Shown in pieces: positions 6,689-12,730 of a stretch of 16,493 nucleotides of DNA. Position numbers and translations under genes: made by a program. Position 1 is the first letter of the stretch; the number at the start of each line of letters is the position of its first letter. Below the pieces are notes generated by a model. That model made no database searches, was not told the DNA's origin, and was given only the letters and a program-made list of their open reading frames with translations. Source of the stretch: Ruminococcus sp. (GTDB lineage Bacteria > Bacillota > Clostridia > Oscillospirales > Ruminococcaceae). Location: the NCBI GenBank assembly GCA_017961625.1, contig JAGCWY010000148.1, positions 1-16,493 of the forward strand, given 5' to 3'.

Positions 6689-6699
6689 GGTGATACGTT

Positions 6700-6921
6700 T
6701 TGAAAATTGATATTGACAGAGTTGAAACAGTAACTCCGCAAACGCTTATCGGTGACCTTGTGTTGTTTCATCCCGAAACAGCCGAACTGCTTTTCAGCAT
6801 AGGTCTGCATTGTCTCGGATGCCCCTCATCTGGAGTTGAAACTGTTAGTAATGTAGCGGACGTACACGGACTTGATACAGAAAAGTTGGTTTCGCAGCTT
6901 AATGATATTATAAAGAAATGA
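6700..6921 (+). CDS. DUF1858 small protein with CLGCP redox motif
   Basis: This 73-residue protein begins at a TTG (6700) six bases behind GAGGTGAT (6687-6694) and eleven bases after the nifH stop. It is a single DUF1858-type domain (N-terminal domain of ScdA/RIC-like proteins, also seen with hybrid-cluster proteins): a helix with TLIGDLVLFHPETAELLFSIGLHCLGCPSSGVETV, then a short closing helix. The CLGC pair (residues 38-41) is likely a redox-active dithiol or a persulfide/Fe-S handling site. Being last in the operon, it may repair or deliver Fe-S clusters, or recycle a thiol during catalysis. The function in this context is an inference. Confidence 0.85.
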   Translation: MKIDIDRVETVTPQTLIGDLVLFHPETAELLFSIGLHCLGCPSSGVETVSNVADVHGLDTEKLVSQLNDIIKK

Positions 6922-6965
6922 AAGTAATATAGCCTGTTTTTATAACGGACGATCGATAATCAGGA

Positions 6966-6995
6966 TTGGACAGAATAAAGAATACAGGTTATAAT
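6966..6995 (+). promoter_or_regulatory. Third TTGGACA-17-TATAAT promoter, downstream of the nif-like operon
   Basis: TGGACA is at 6967-6972 and TATAAT at 6990-6995, with a 17-base spacer and GGAT before the -35 as in the copy at 160. CATACC follows at about the start of transcription. No clear terminator separates it from the operon upstream, so read-through is possible. Confidence 0.75.
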
Positions 6996-7028
6996 ATATA
7001 CATACCCAACAGGAAAGGAGCTGTACAA

Positions 7029-7097
7029 ATGGTAACAATTAAGAATTCCATACAGCACATTTTCCGCTCAGTGCTCATTTGTACAGAGCGGATGTAG
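7029..7097 (+). CDS. Leader peptide 2 (22 aa), homologous to leader peptide 1
   Basis: A 22-codon frame starts at ATG 7029, 15 bases after AAAGGAGC. It reads MVTIKNSIQHIF then RSVLICTERM and stops at TAG 7095-7097. Against leader peptide 1 it keeps R13, S14, T19, R21 and M22 without gaps. Beyond the TAG the same frame continues to GGA CGA TGT TGA, matching the GRC-stop end of peptide 1. Either this copy has been shortened by a point change, or the 3' similarity is kept as RNA. CCGCTC (codons 13-14) can pair with GAGCGG (codons 20-21) inside this frame. Confidence 0.5.
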   Translation: MVTIKNSIQHIFRSVLICTERM

Positions 7098-7181
7098 AAA
7101 GCTGGACGATGTTGAAGAAACTGCATTTTGAATAATCTCCTAAAAAATATGTGCCATAGAAATATAAAAAAGGTGATAGTT

Positions 7182-7328
7182 ATGATATTAAAGAGTTCCA
7201 TTAGCTTTATCAAAAAGGTGTTTGACAGTGATATGTATTCCATTAGTACAGAAACAGGGAAAGTGATATTTGATCCCCGAACATTTTCTGATGACAGTGT
7301 CATAACTGATAACGAAAAAGAAAAATAA
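7182..7328 (+). CDS. Small protein of unknown function (48 aa) behind leader 2
   Basis: A 48-codon frame begins at ATG 7182 with AGGTGAT (7171-7177) well placed upstream. An N-terminal helix-like stretch (SSISFIKKVFDSDM) is followed by STETGKVIFDPRTF and a highly charged end (DNEKEK). It has no signal peptide, membrane span or cysteine, and I recognise no family. A terminator-like hairpin follows within six bases, so leader 2 and this frame form a complete small transcription unit. Its start also resembles leader peptide 2 (KNSIQHIF against KSSISFIK), which may be chance. It could be a small regulatory protein of the reductase or a decaying gene. Confidence 0.5.
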   Translation: MILKSSISFIKKVFDSDMYSISTETGKVIFDPRTFSDDSVITDNEKEK

Positions 7329-7333
7329 GTGAT

Positions 7334-7366
7334 TCGCCCGAACTTCCATTAGGTTCGGGCGGTGTT
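7334..7366 (+). terminator. Terminator-like hairpin after the 48-aa gene
   Basis: A perfect nine-base GC-rich stem (7334-7342 with 7352-7360) with a nine-base loop is followed by GTGTTTATG. The stem is strong but the T-run is poor. It marks the likely end of the nitrogenase-like region. Confidence 0.65.
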
Positions 7367-7507
7367 TATGATAATATATTTTTATATGAACATCAAAAAA
7401 ATGGCATTAAGGCCTTAACATATTGCACAAAAAGATGAATGCACTACACTTTGGTCAACTAATTGTTGTCTACGTTATCCTCAAAAAGAACTACTGCATC
7501 ATGATTA
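7367..7507 (+). other. Non-coding spacer with a perfect 12-base palindrome
   Basis: No credible gene lies between the terminator and the next promoter. The only clear structure is TTAAGGCCTTAA at 7407-7418, a perfect palindrome about 100 bases upstream of the DtxR-family promoter. It resembles the TTAAGG-type half-sites seen in some DtxR/MntR-class operators. A weaker dyad CAAC-5-GTTG sits near 7454-7466. Confidence 0.4.
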
Positions 7508-7555
7508 TTGACAAAGCTGTTTATCTATGATATAATAATAACAACGAGTTATTAT
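7508..7555 (+). promoter_or_regulatory. Consensus promoter with overlapping operator for the DtxR-family gene
   Basis: TTGACA (7508-7513), 17 bases and TATAAT (7531-7536) form a full-consensus sigma-A promoter. ATAATAAC (7535-7542), five bases and GTTATTAT (7548-7555) make an 8-bp perfect dyad over the -10 and start site. That is the usual place for repression, consistent with autoregulation by the encoded regulator. Confidence 0.75.
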
Positions 7556-7603
7556 ATACTAACAAATATTATGCAATATTGTTTATTCAAAGGATGTGCC
7601 TAA

Positions 7604-8026
7604 ATGCTCGGAAAAGAAAAAACTGAAAATTACCTCAGAACTATTTTGAAAATTCAGGAAGCTTGCGGCAGTGCAAGAGGCATTGATATTGTCGAAGAGC
7701 TTGGTGTTTCAAAACCAACAGTAAGTATTGCTGTTCATGAGCTCGAAAAAGAAGGATATATCAATTGTATTAATGGCTGCAATATAATTCTGACAAGAAA
7801 AGGTATAGAGCTAGCAAAAAAAATAAAAGGAAGATATTATTTTTTCCTTTTGATGCTCCGATATCTTGGAGTCGAAGAAGAAAACGCCAAAACAGATGCT
7901 TGTAAAATGGAGCACAGTATGGGCGATGAGTCGTATAAAGCGATTTTGGATTTCTTTCTTCATAATCACCCTGAGATCGTATCACAAGAGAATAGTGGGC
8001 TGAGGGAATTATTTTTTGACATGTAG
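7604..8026 (+). CDS. DtxR/MntR-family metal-dependent repressor, short form
   Basis: This 140-residue regulator has a winged helix at about 6-66 (ENYLRTILKIQ, RGIDIVEELGVSKPTVSIAVHELEKEGYI) and a dimerisation/metal-binding helical domain at about 66-125. It lacks the SH3-like third domain of DtxR/IdeR, as in MntR. Cys100, Glu103 and His104 (ACKMEH) match the second-domain metal ligands of DtxR. The usual Arg-His in the linking helix (His79 of DtxR, His77 of MntR) reads Arg77-Tyr78 here, so the site may be altered or use another ligand. The gene heads an operon with a ZIP transporter, which supports a metal-sensing role. The metal cannot be assigned. A dyad over its own promoter suggests autorepression. 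Confidence 0.88.
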   Translation: MLGKEKTENYLRTILKIQEACGSARGIDIVEELGVSKPTVSIAVHELEKEGYINCINGCNIILTRKGIELAKKIKGRYYFFLLMLRYLGVEEENAKTDACKMEHSMGDESYKAILDFFLHNHPEIVSQENSGLRELFFDM

Positions 8027-8059
8027 TTTGCTCATGCTAACTATTATGGAGGGATAAAT

Positions 8060-8256
8060 ATGAAAACAGTAGAATTTAAAGATGTAGTGAAAATCTACGG
8101 TAAAGGCGAGGGAAAACAGGTTGCTGTCGACCATGTCAACTTTACCATGGAAAAGGGAGAATTCGTAGTTATACTGGGACAGTCGGGTGCAGCTTCCTGT
8201 TTTCACGCAGAATAAAGAGGATAGACATGGTAGATGTGCTGAAAGGCATGGAATAA
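8060..8256 (+). pseudogene. Deletion-fused remnant of an ABC ATPase and an FtsX-type permease
   Basis: An ATG at 8060 behind GGAGGG begins a typical MacB/LolD-type ABC ATPase (VEFKDVVKIYGKGEGKQVAVDHVNFTM, then EFVVILGQSGA) but breaks off inside the Walker A motif, losing GKST, and stops at 8215 after 51 residues. In another frame the following bases read RRIKRIDMVDVLKGME and stop at 8254-8256, which is the usual C-terminal tail of FtsX/MacB-type permeases. One deletion with its junction near 8190 therefore removed most of the ATPase and nearly all of the permease. The intact pair would have been an exporter module in this operon. A 51-residue product might still be made but could not hydrolyse ATP. 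Confidence 0.8.
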
Positions 8257-8278
8257 AATTTGAAAAGGAGTATTTATT

Positions 8279-9076
8279 ATGGAACTTAAATTAGGCGATG
8301 TACAGACAACGGCAATTATCCCCCTTGCCATCAAGGCGAATGAAACGTTGAGGAAAAATGCTCGTATCAAGGATAATAAGGCAGTTGAGATAATCAGAGC
8401 GCTGAACATTGATACAGCGCAGTATGACAAGTTCATGTCCCACGAGGGCGTTGTTGCAAGGACGATAATGCTTGACCGTCAGCTGAAGGATATCATTCAG
8501 AATGCTCCTGATACAGTGATTGTAAATGTGGGCGCAGGCTTTGATGACCGCTTTTCCAGAATGGATAACGGAAAGATACTTTGGTTCGACCTTGACCTTC
8601 CTGATACTATCGCCGCAAGAAAAAAGGCTTTTCCCGAGCGTGAACGTGTTACCATGATCACAGGAAACGCACTGGAGGATAGCTGGTGCGGACAGGTAAA
8701 ACAAACACTCTCAGGTAGAAGATCAAAGCCTGTTTTTATTGCTGAGGGGCTGTTCATGTACCTGACGCTCGACCAGATACGCACGTTCCTTGAGGTCCTG
8801 AAAAACAACTTCCCTGACGGAGGTACTCTTATCGCAGAGCAGAACTGCAAGATGATGCAGAAGAACGAAAAGCACCATGATACCGTGAAAAATACCAATG
8901 CACACTTCGTGTCGGGTACTGATTCGGGACAGGAAATTGCTGATCTGGTGGACGGTTTTCATCTTGTGGAAGAACACAGCTTCAACGAAGAAATGAAAAA
9001 GTACAGTATACGTGCGAAGATATTTGCGCTGCTGCTTCCTAAGATGAACAATCGCTGGGCAACTTTCAGATGGTGA
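8279..9076 (+). CDS. COG3315-type SAM-dependent O-methyltransferase (leucine carboxyl methyltransferase family)
   Basis: This 265-residue class I methyltransferase of the LCMT/PPM1-like family transfers a methyl group from S-adenosylmethionine. Motif I is VNVGAGFDDR at 82-91, the acidic SAM-ribose motif is WFDLDLPD at about 102-109, and FIAEGLFMYL lies about two-thirds through, all typical of COG3315. AAAAGGAGT (about 8263-8271) precedes ATG 8279. Bacterial members are often labelled as polyketide O-methyltransferases, but no polyketide genes are present. Here it stands between a broken exporter and a metal transporter, under a DtxR-type regulator. Carboxyl or hydroxyl groups of a small molecule are plausible targets. 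Confidence 0.85.
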   Translation: MELKLGDVQTTAIIPLAIKANETLRKNARIKDNKAVEIIRALNIDTAQYDKFMSHEGVVARTIMLDRQLKDIIQNAPDTVIVNVGAGFDDRFSRMDNGKILWFDLDLPDTIAARKKAFPERERVTMITGNALEDSWCGQVKQTLSGRRSKPVFIAEGLFMYLTLDQIRTFLEVLKNNFPDGGTLIAEQNCKMMQKNEKHHDTVKNTNAHFVSGTDSGQEIADLVDGFHLVEEHSFNEEMKKYSIRAKIFALLLPKMNNRWATFRW

Positions 9077-9141
9077 TCTTATTCTGAAATCATTATTAAA
9101 GCGCTTACAGTTATAAAGGATTTGCAGAAAGGTAGATTTTT

Positions 9142-9921
9142 ATGCAGAAAGTAATAACAGGATTGCTACTGCCGTTTCTTGGTACAGTGGCAGGTTCAGC
9201 CTGCGTATTCTTTATGAAGCGTAATCTGAGCAGAGGAATACAACGTATGCTGACTGGATTTGCTGCAGGTGTTATGACAGCAGCTTCTATATGGAGTCTT
9301 ATCATACCTGCAATGGATATGTCTGACAATAAGGGAAAACTTGCTTTTATACCTGTAGTTATAGGATTCTGGTGCGGAATCCTGTTTCTGTTGTTGCTCG
9401 ATACTATAATACCACATCTGCATATGAATGCAGAGAAAGCAGAGGGCGTTCAGTCAAGGCTGGCGAGAACCACAATGATGGTACTTGCGGTCACGCTCCA
9501 TAATATCCCTGAAGGAATGGCAGTTGGTATTGTATATGCAGGCTTCATATCAGACTCATCTGATATGACAGCGGGAGGAGCGTTTGCGCTGGCTCTTGGA
9601 ATTGCAATACAGAATTTCCCGGAGGGAGCTATTATTTCCATGCCGCTTCATGCAGAGGGAAAAAGCAAAGGCAAAGCATTTGCGGACGGCGTGCTTTCAG
9701 GTATAGTCGAACCGATAGGTGCAGCACTTACGTTATTTTTTGCAGGACTGTTTCTGTCTGCAATGCCGTATTTATTGAGTTTTGCAGCAGGTGCTATGAT
9801 TTACGTGGTCGTTGAAGAGTTGATACCTGAAATGTCAGATGGCGAACATTCCAACATCGGCGTTATCATGTTTTCAGTGGGATTTACACTGATGATGATA
9901 CTTGATGTTGCGCTCGGATAG
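9142..9921 (+). CDS. ZIP-family divalent metal transporter
   Basis: This 259-residue inner-membrane protein is of the ZIP (ZupT/GufA-like) family, which takes zinc, iron or manganese into the cytoplasm. About eight hydrophobic spans are visible. The two metal-site signatures are HNIPEG at 120-125 and QNFPEG at 157-162, and EELIPE appears in a late span. In the second signature the first residue is Gln rather than His, a common ZIP variation that changes the binuclear site. A short variable loop with PHLHM (91-95) replaces the usual His-rich loop. It starts 65 bases after the methyltransferase and ends eight bases before the next gene, so it is in the same operon. Metal choice is unknown. Confidence 0.92.
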   Translation: MQKVITGLLLPFLGTVAGSACVFFMKRNLSRGIQRMLTGFAAGVMTAASIWSLIIPAMDMSDNKGKLAFIPVVIGFWCGILFLLLLDTIIPHLHMNAEKAEGVQSRLARTTMMVLAVTLHNIPEGMAVGIVYAGFISDSSDMTAGGAFALALGIAIQNFPEGAIISMPLHAEGKSKGKAFADGVLSGIVEPIGAALTLFFAGLFLSAMPYLLSFAAGAMIYVVVEELIPEMSDGEHSNIGVIMFSVGFTLMMILDVALG

Positions 9922-9929
9922 GAATAATA

Positions 9930-10415
9930 ATGAAAAACAAAGAACATTTACCCATTTTTGGGATAGGACCGTTTCTTGTAGCAGGAATGGCGCTTACCAC
10001 CGCAATTGCAATCGTATTATTCTATTATATATTCAATATTGGAACATTAAACAGTTTTACTGCTATGTTGCTGTGTGCTGCTGGAGTTGTTTTAATTATA
10101 ACAGGTGTAGATGTCTGGTTTATCAGAGCAGTGCGGTCGAACATGGACAAGAATATAAAAGAAAATCGGTTTAAAACAACTGCCATTTACGCTTGGGTAA
10201 GGAATCCCATGTACAGTGGATGGTGGATACTCTTCTCAGGGGTCAGTCTTCTATGGCATAATATCTTGCTTCTTCCTGTTATATTCATCAATTGGGGCAT
10301 TATGACGATTGTACTGAAAAATACAGAGGAAAAATGGCTACATAATTTTTACGGTCAAGAATACGAAGATTATTGCAAACATGTTAATCGTTGCATACCA
10401 TGGAAACGAAGTTGA
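9930..10415 (+). CDS. Isoprenylcysteine carboxyl methyltransferase (ICMT)-like membrane methyltransferase
   Basis: This 161-residue integral membrane protein has four or five hydrophobic spans (about 10-33, 43-66, 96-110, 112-130) and the C-terminal SAM-binding signature of the ICMT/PEMT family: YAWVRNPMYSGW (87-98), EEKWL (133-137), and a Tyr-rich end with YGQEYEDYCKHVNRCIPW. Family members methylate lipid-linked or membrane-partitioned substrates at the cytoplasmic face. The start is set by GGATAGGA overlapping the ZIP stop region, eight bases upstream. Bacteria lack prenylated CaaX proteins, so the substrate is probably a lipid or small hydrophobic molecule. Co-transcription with two other methyltransferases is notable. 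Confidence 0.87.
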   Translation: MKNKEHLPIFGIGPFLVAGMALTTAIAIVLFYYIFNIGTLNSFTAMLLCAAGVVLIITGVDVWFIRAVRSNMDKNIKENRFKTTAIYAWVRNPMYSGWWILFSGVSLLWHNILLLPVIFINWGIMTIVLKNTEEKWLHNFYGQEYEDYCKHVNRCIPWKRS

Positions 10416-10429
10416 AAGGAATAATAAAG

Positions 10430-11740
10430 ATGACAAGTAAAGAATACAAAAACTTATCCATAAAGGAATTTACAAAAGCCGCCGATATATACGAATCAGA
10501 CCATGCAGGCGTATATAATATGTGTAAAAAGGAATATCCTGATGTGCTTACTGAACTTGAAAAAGAGCCGTTTAACGATCTGCTGGACTGCGGCTGCGGA
10601 ACAGGTCCTATGTTAACGCTTCTCCATGCAAAATACCCAGAAAAGCACTATACAGGTATAGACCTTACACCAAAAATGATTGAAGTTGCAAAAGCAAAGA
10701 AAATGGAAAATGTTGAGCTTATAGTTGGTGACTGCGAAAATCTTCCATTTGAAGAAAACTCTTTTGATGTTGTGATATGTTGCCAGAGTTTTCATCATTA
10801 TCCAAATCCGCAAGATTTCTTTGATAATGTGCATCGTGTTCTCCGTCCAAACGGCAGACTTATACTACGTGACATGACGATGAAAAGTAAAGCAGTACGT
10901 TGGTTCTGTAATCATATAGAAATTCCTCTGATACATCTTTCGGGAAAAGGTGATGTTAAGATATATAGTAGAGAAGATATACAGAGGCTATGCAACAATT
11001 CAGGTCTGCATATGGACTCTTTTGAAGCCAGGCCTTTTTTTCGCATGCACTGTGTAGCAAGGAAACCTGAGAAATCAAAAAAACATTATGATAACATAAC
11101 GAGTTCATACAAGAGTTCACGTAATATATATGATGATGTTCTGACACAGGATAAGTGGTGGAGCAAACTGTATATCAAGCTATTCTGGAAAGGCGTTGAT
11201 GATAACAAGATAGCTGAGAAAATACTTGACTTTATCCCGGATGATTTTTCAGGTAAACTTCTTGATGTTCCTGCAGGGACTGCTGTATTTACACGTAAGA
11301 AATACTGCGTTCTTAAGAATGCTGATATAACATGTCTTGACTATAGTGAAGATATGTTATCACAAGCTCGTAAACAGCTTTATTTACTGGAAAACGTAGC
11401 TCTTATTCAGGGAGATGTCGGACAGCTTCCTTTCGAAAAAAACACATTTGATGCTGTACTGAGTATGAACGGTTTTCATGCTTTTCCTGATAAAAAAGCT
11501 GCATTCTGTGAAACTTACCGTGTACTGAAAAAAGGAGGTGTGTTTTTAGCATGCTTTTATATTACAGGCAAATCAAGAGTAACAGACAGTTTTGTAAAGA
11601 ACATACTTGTTAAAAAAGGTTGGTTCACACCACCCTTTGATACAGAACATAAACTAAAAAAAAGACTTGAGAGAGTATATGACCTTATTGAATTTCAAGT
11701 TGAAGGCTCAATAGTATATTTCTGCGCGATAAAACGATAA
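10430..11740 (+). CDS. Fusion of two class I SAM-dependent methyltransferase domains
   Basis: This 436-residue protein contains two complete Methyltransf_11-type domains in tandem. Domain 1 has motif I LLDCGCGTGP (51-60), GIDLTPKMI (76-84), GDCENLPFEENSFDVVI and HRVLRPNGRLIL. Domain 2 repeats the plan with LLDVPAGTA (277-285), CLDYSEDML (302-310), GDVGQLPFEKNTFDAVL and YRVLKKGGVFLA. Both keep the SAM-binding glycines, so both may be active, although domain 2 has a less usual PAGT loop. I chose ATG 10430, which has GAAAGGA (10414-10420) upstream; an in-frame ATG at 10391 lies within the previous gene. The two halves may methylate one substrate twice, or one may have a structural role. This is the last gene of the metal-linked operon. 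Confidence 0.85.
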   Translation: MTSKEYKNLSIKEFTKAADIYESDHAGVYNMCKKEYPDVLTELEKEPFNDLLDCGCGTGPMLTLLHAKYPEKHYTGIDLTPKMIEVAKAKKMENVELIVGDCENLPFEENSFDVVICCQSFHHYPNPQDFFDNVHRVLRPNGRLILRDMTMKSKAVRWFCNHIEIPLIHLSGKGDVKIYSREDIQRLCNNSGLHMDSFEARPFFRMHCVARKPEKSKKHYDNITSSYKSSRNIYDDVLTQDKWWSKLYIKLFWKGVDDNKIAEKILDFIPDDFSGKLLDVPAGTAVFTRKKYCVLKNADITCLDYSEDMLSQARKQLYLLENVALIQGDVGQLPFEKNTFDAVLSMNGFHAFPDKKAAFCETYRVLKKGGVFLACFYITGKSRVTDSFVKNILVKKGWFTPPFDTEHKLKKRLERVYDLIEFQVEGSIVYFCAIKR

Positions 11741-11778
11741 TAATGGATTGTACAAACTGTTCATCAAAGGTACTAAAG

Positions 11779-11811
11779 AAACAAAATAAATCCAAAACAT
11801 TTATTTTGTTT
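11779..11811 (+). terminator. Perfect 13-bp AT-rich inverted repeat (terminator or operator)
   Basis: Bases 11779-11791 pair perfectly with 11799-11811 around a seven-base loop. The right arm is T-rich and the left arm A-rich, as in bidirectional terminators, but the stem has only two GC pairs. It lies 38 bases after the tandem methyltransferase stop and 31 bases before the next -35 element. Both an operon terminator and a regulator site for the next gene are possible. Confidence 0.5.
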
Positions 11812-11841
11812 GTATATAATAACAAAATTTATTTTTGCTTA

Positions 11842-11870
11842 TTGACAGCGAAAATTTGATGTGTTATCAT
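11842..11870 (+). promoter_or_regulatory. Promoter of the lipoprotein gene
   Basis: TTGACA (11842-11847) is followed after 17 bases by TATCAT (11865-11870), a near-consensus sigma-A promoter. The start is expected near 11877, which leaves an 85-base leader. Confidence 0.7.
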
Positions 11871-11887
11871 AATTTACGGCATATACG

Positions 11888-11913
11888 GCAAGGAGTGTTA
11901 ATAATTTCCTTGC
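11888..11913 (+). other. Hairpin in the lipoprotein mRNA leader
   Basis: GCAAGGA (11888-11894) pairs with TCCTTGC (11907-11913) around a 12-base AT-rich loop, followed by TATTATTTTC. It starts about ten bases after the predicted transcription start. It could protect the message or act as a weak attenuator. Confidence 0.45.
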
Positions 11914-11962
11914 TATTATTTTCATAATGTGTTAGTTAAAGATAACAAAAGGAGAATTTTTA

Positions 11963-12724
11963 ATGAAAAAAACGCTCGCTCTTTCATTCGCTATTGCAAT
12001 GACATTATCATTATGTGCCTGCGGCTCAGAGAAAAAAAACACACCCAATTATGAATCGAATGAGCCTACAGCAATTTCCGAGAAGCTGTCACCAGCCGAA
12101 CAGCTTCTTGAAGATGTAAAGGGCACATACGACGAACTGTTTACTGTCATCTGTGATACAAAATACGATCAGATATGGATCGACGAGTGCGAAGCTTTTG
12201 TAGGTAAAGAAATGGCTGAAAGTACTGCCGAAATGCTGAAAAGCTCCTGCACTGCAACTATTTACGGTGAGGATGCAATAAAAGCCTACACCAATGCTGA
12301 GGATATGAGATTTGACTGTTATTTCATCAACGGCGTAAAGCAGTTCTTATTTAACGGCAACAATATCTCGGGAATTGATAACAACGGCAAAAAGCTGTTC
12401 GAGCATGAATACAAGTTCGTTAAGGACTTTTCCGTCGGCGGAATGATGGACGGATATCTCTATGAGACCACAGATAACGATGCAGGAGAATTCAAGTATT
12501 TTCTGATGATGCCTGATACTCCTGCTACAACTTATCACACTGAATTCCGTTACGGCAGCAATCTGAACGATCTTGCAGAGTACAACAAAGGAACTTACGC
12601 TTACTGGCTTGCAGCAGGTATTCCTGTAAACTGCGGTGAAAAGATGATAGAGGACTGTATCAGTCTTTTCGTTGAAGAAAACCTTTCCGAAACAAGTGAG
12701 GAAGAAGAAAAGCCGGCTGCATAA
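11963..12724 (+). CDS. Putative lipoprotein of unknown function
   Basis: This 253-residue exported protein begins with a Lys-Lys signal peptide and hydrophobic core (MKKTLALSFAIAMTLSL) ending in the lipobox L-C-A-C, so Cys20 would be lipidated and anchored on the outer face of the membrane. A linker rich in Asn, Glu, Ser and Pro (21-45) precedes a globular domain of mixed strands and helices, with an acidic tail (SETSEEEEKPAA). I recognise no family. AAAGGAG lies 6-12 bases before ATG 11963. It has its own promoter and is followed by an AraC-type regulator, with only about 100 bases between, so the two may be functionally linked. Confidence 0.8.
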   Translation: MKKTLALSFAIAMTLSLCACGSEKKNTPNYESNEPTAISEKLSPAEQLLEDVKGTYDELFTVICDTKYDQIWIDECEAFVGKEMAESTAEMLKSSCTATIYGEDAIKAYTNAEDMRFDCYFINGVKQFLFNGNNISGIDNNGKKLFEHEYKFVKDFSVGGMMDGYLYETTDNDAGEFKYFLMMPDTPATTYHTEFRYGSNLNDLAEYNKGTYAYWLAAGIPVNCGEKMIEDCISLFVEENLSETSEEEEKPAA

Positions 12725-12730
12725 GATAAT

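Larger units (their letters stand above)
6966..7146 (+). repeat. Copy 2 of the promoter-leader-peptide RNA element
   Basis: This is the counterpart of 160-346. GGACGATGTT is at 7104-7113 and CTCCTAAAAA at 7137-7146. The distance between these two blocks is 23 bases here and 31 in copy 1. This copy is followed by a short open frame rather than by a regulator, and it lacks the hairpin seen before lysR. Confidence 0.7.

Noticed and set aside
7128..7328. Longer version (66 aa) of the small gene from a TTG at 7128
   Set aside because: The TTG has no ribosome site and would run through the conserved CTCCTAAAAA leader block. ATG 7182 has a good site.
8060..8256. Insertion-sequence damage of the ABC transporter
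   Set aside because: No terminal repeats, target duplication or transposase sequence are visible. A simple deletion explains the join.
9902..10174. 90-codon frame between the ZIP and ICMT-like genes
   Set aside because: It overlaps both in another frame and shows no domain pattern.
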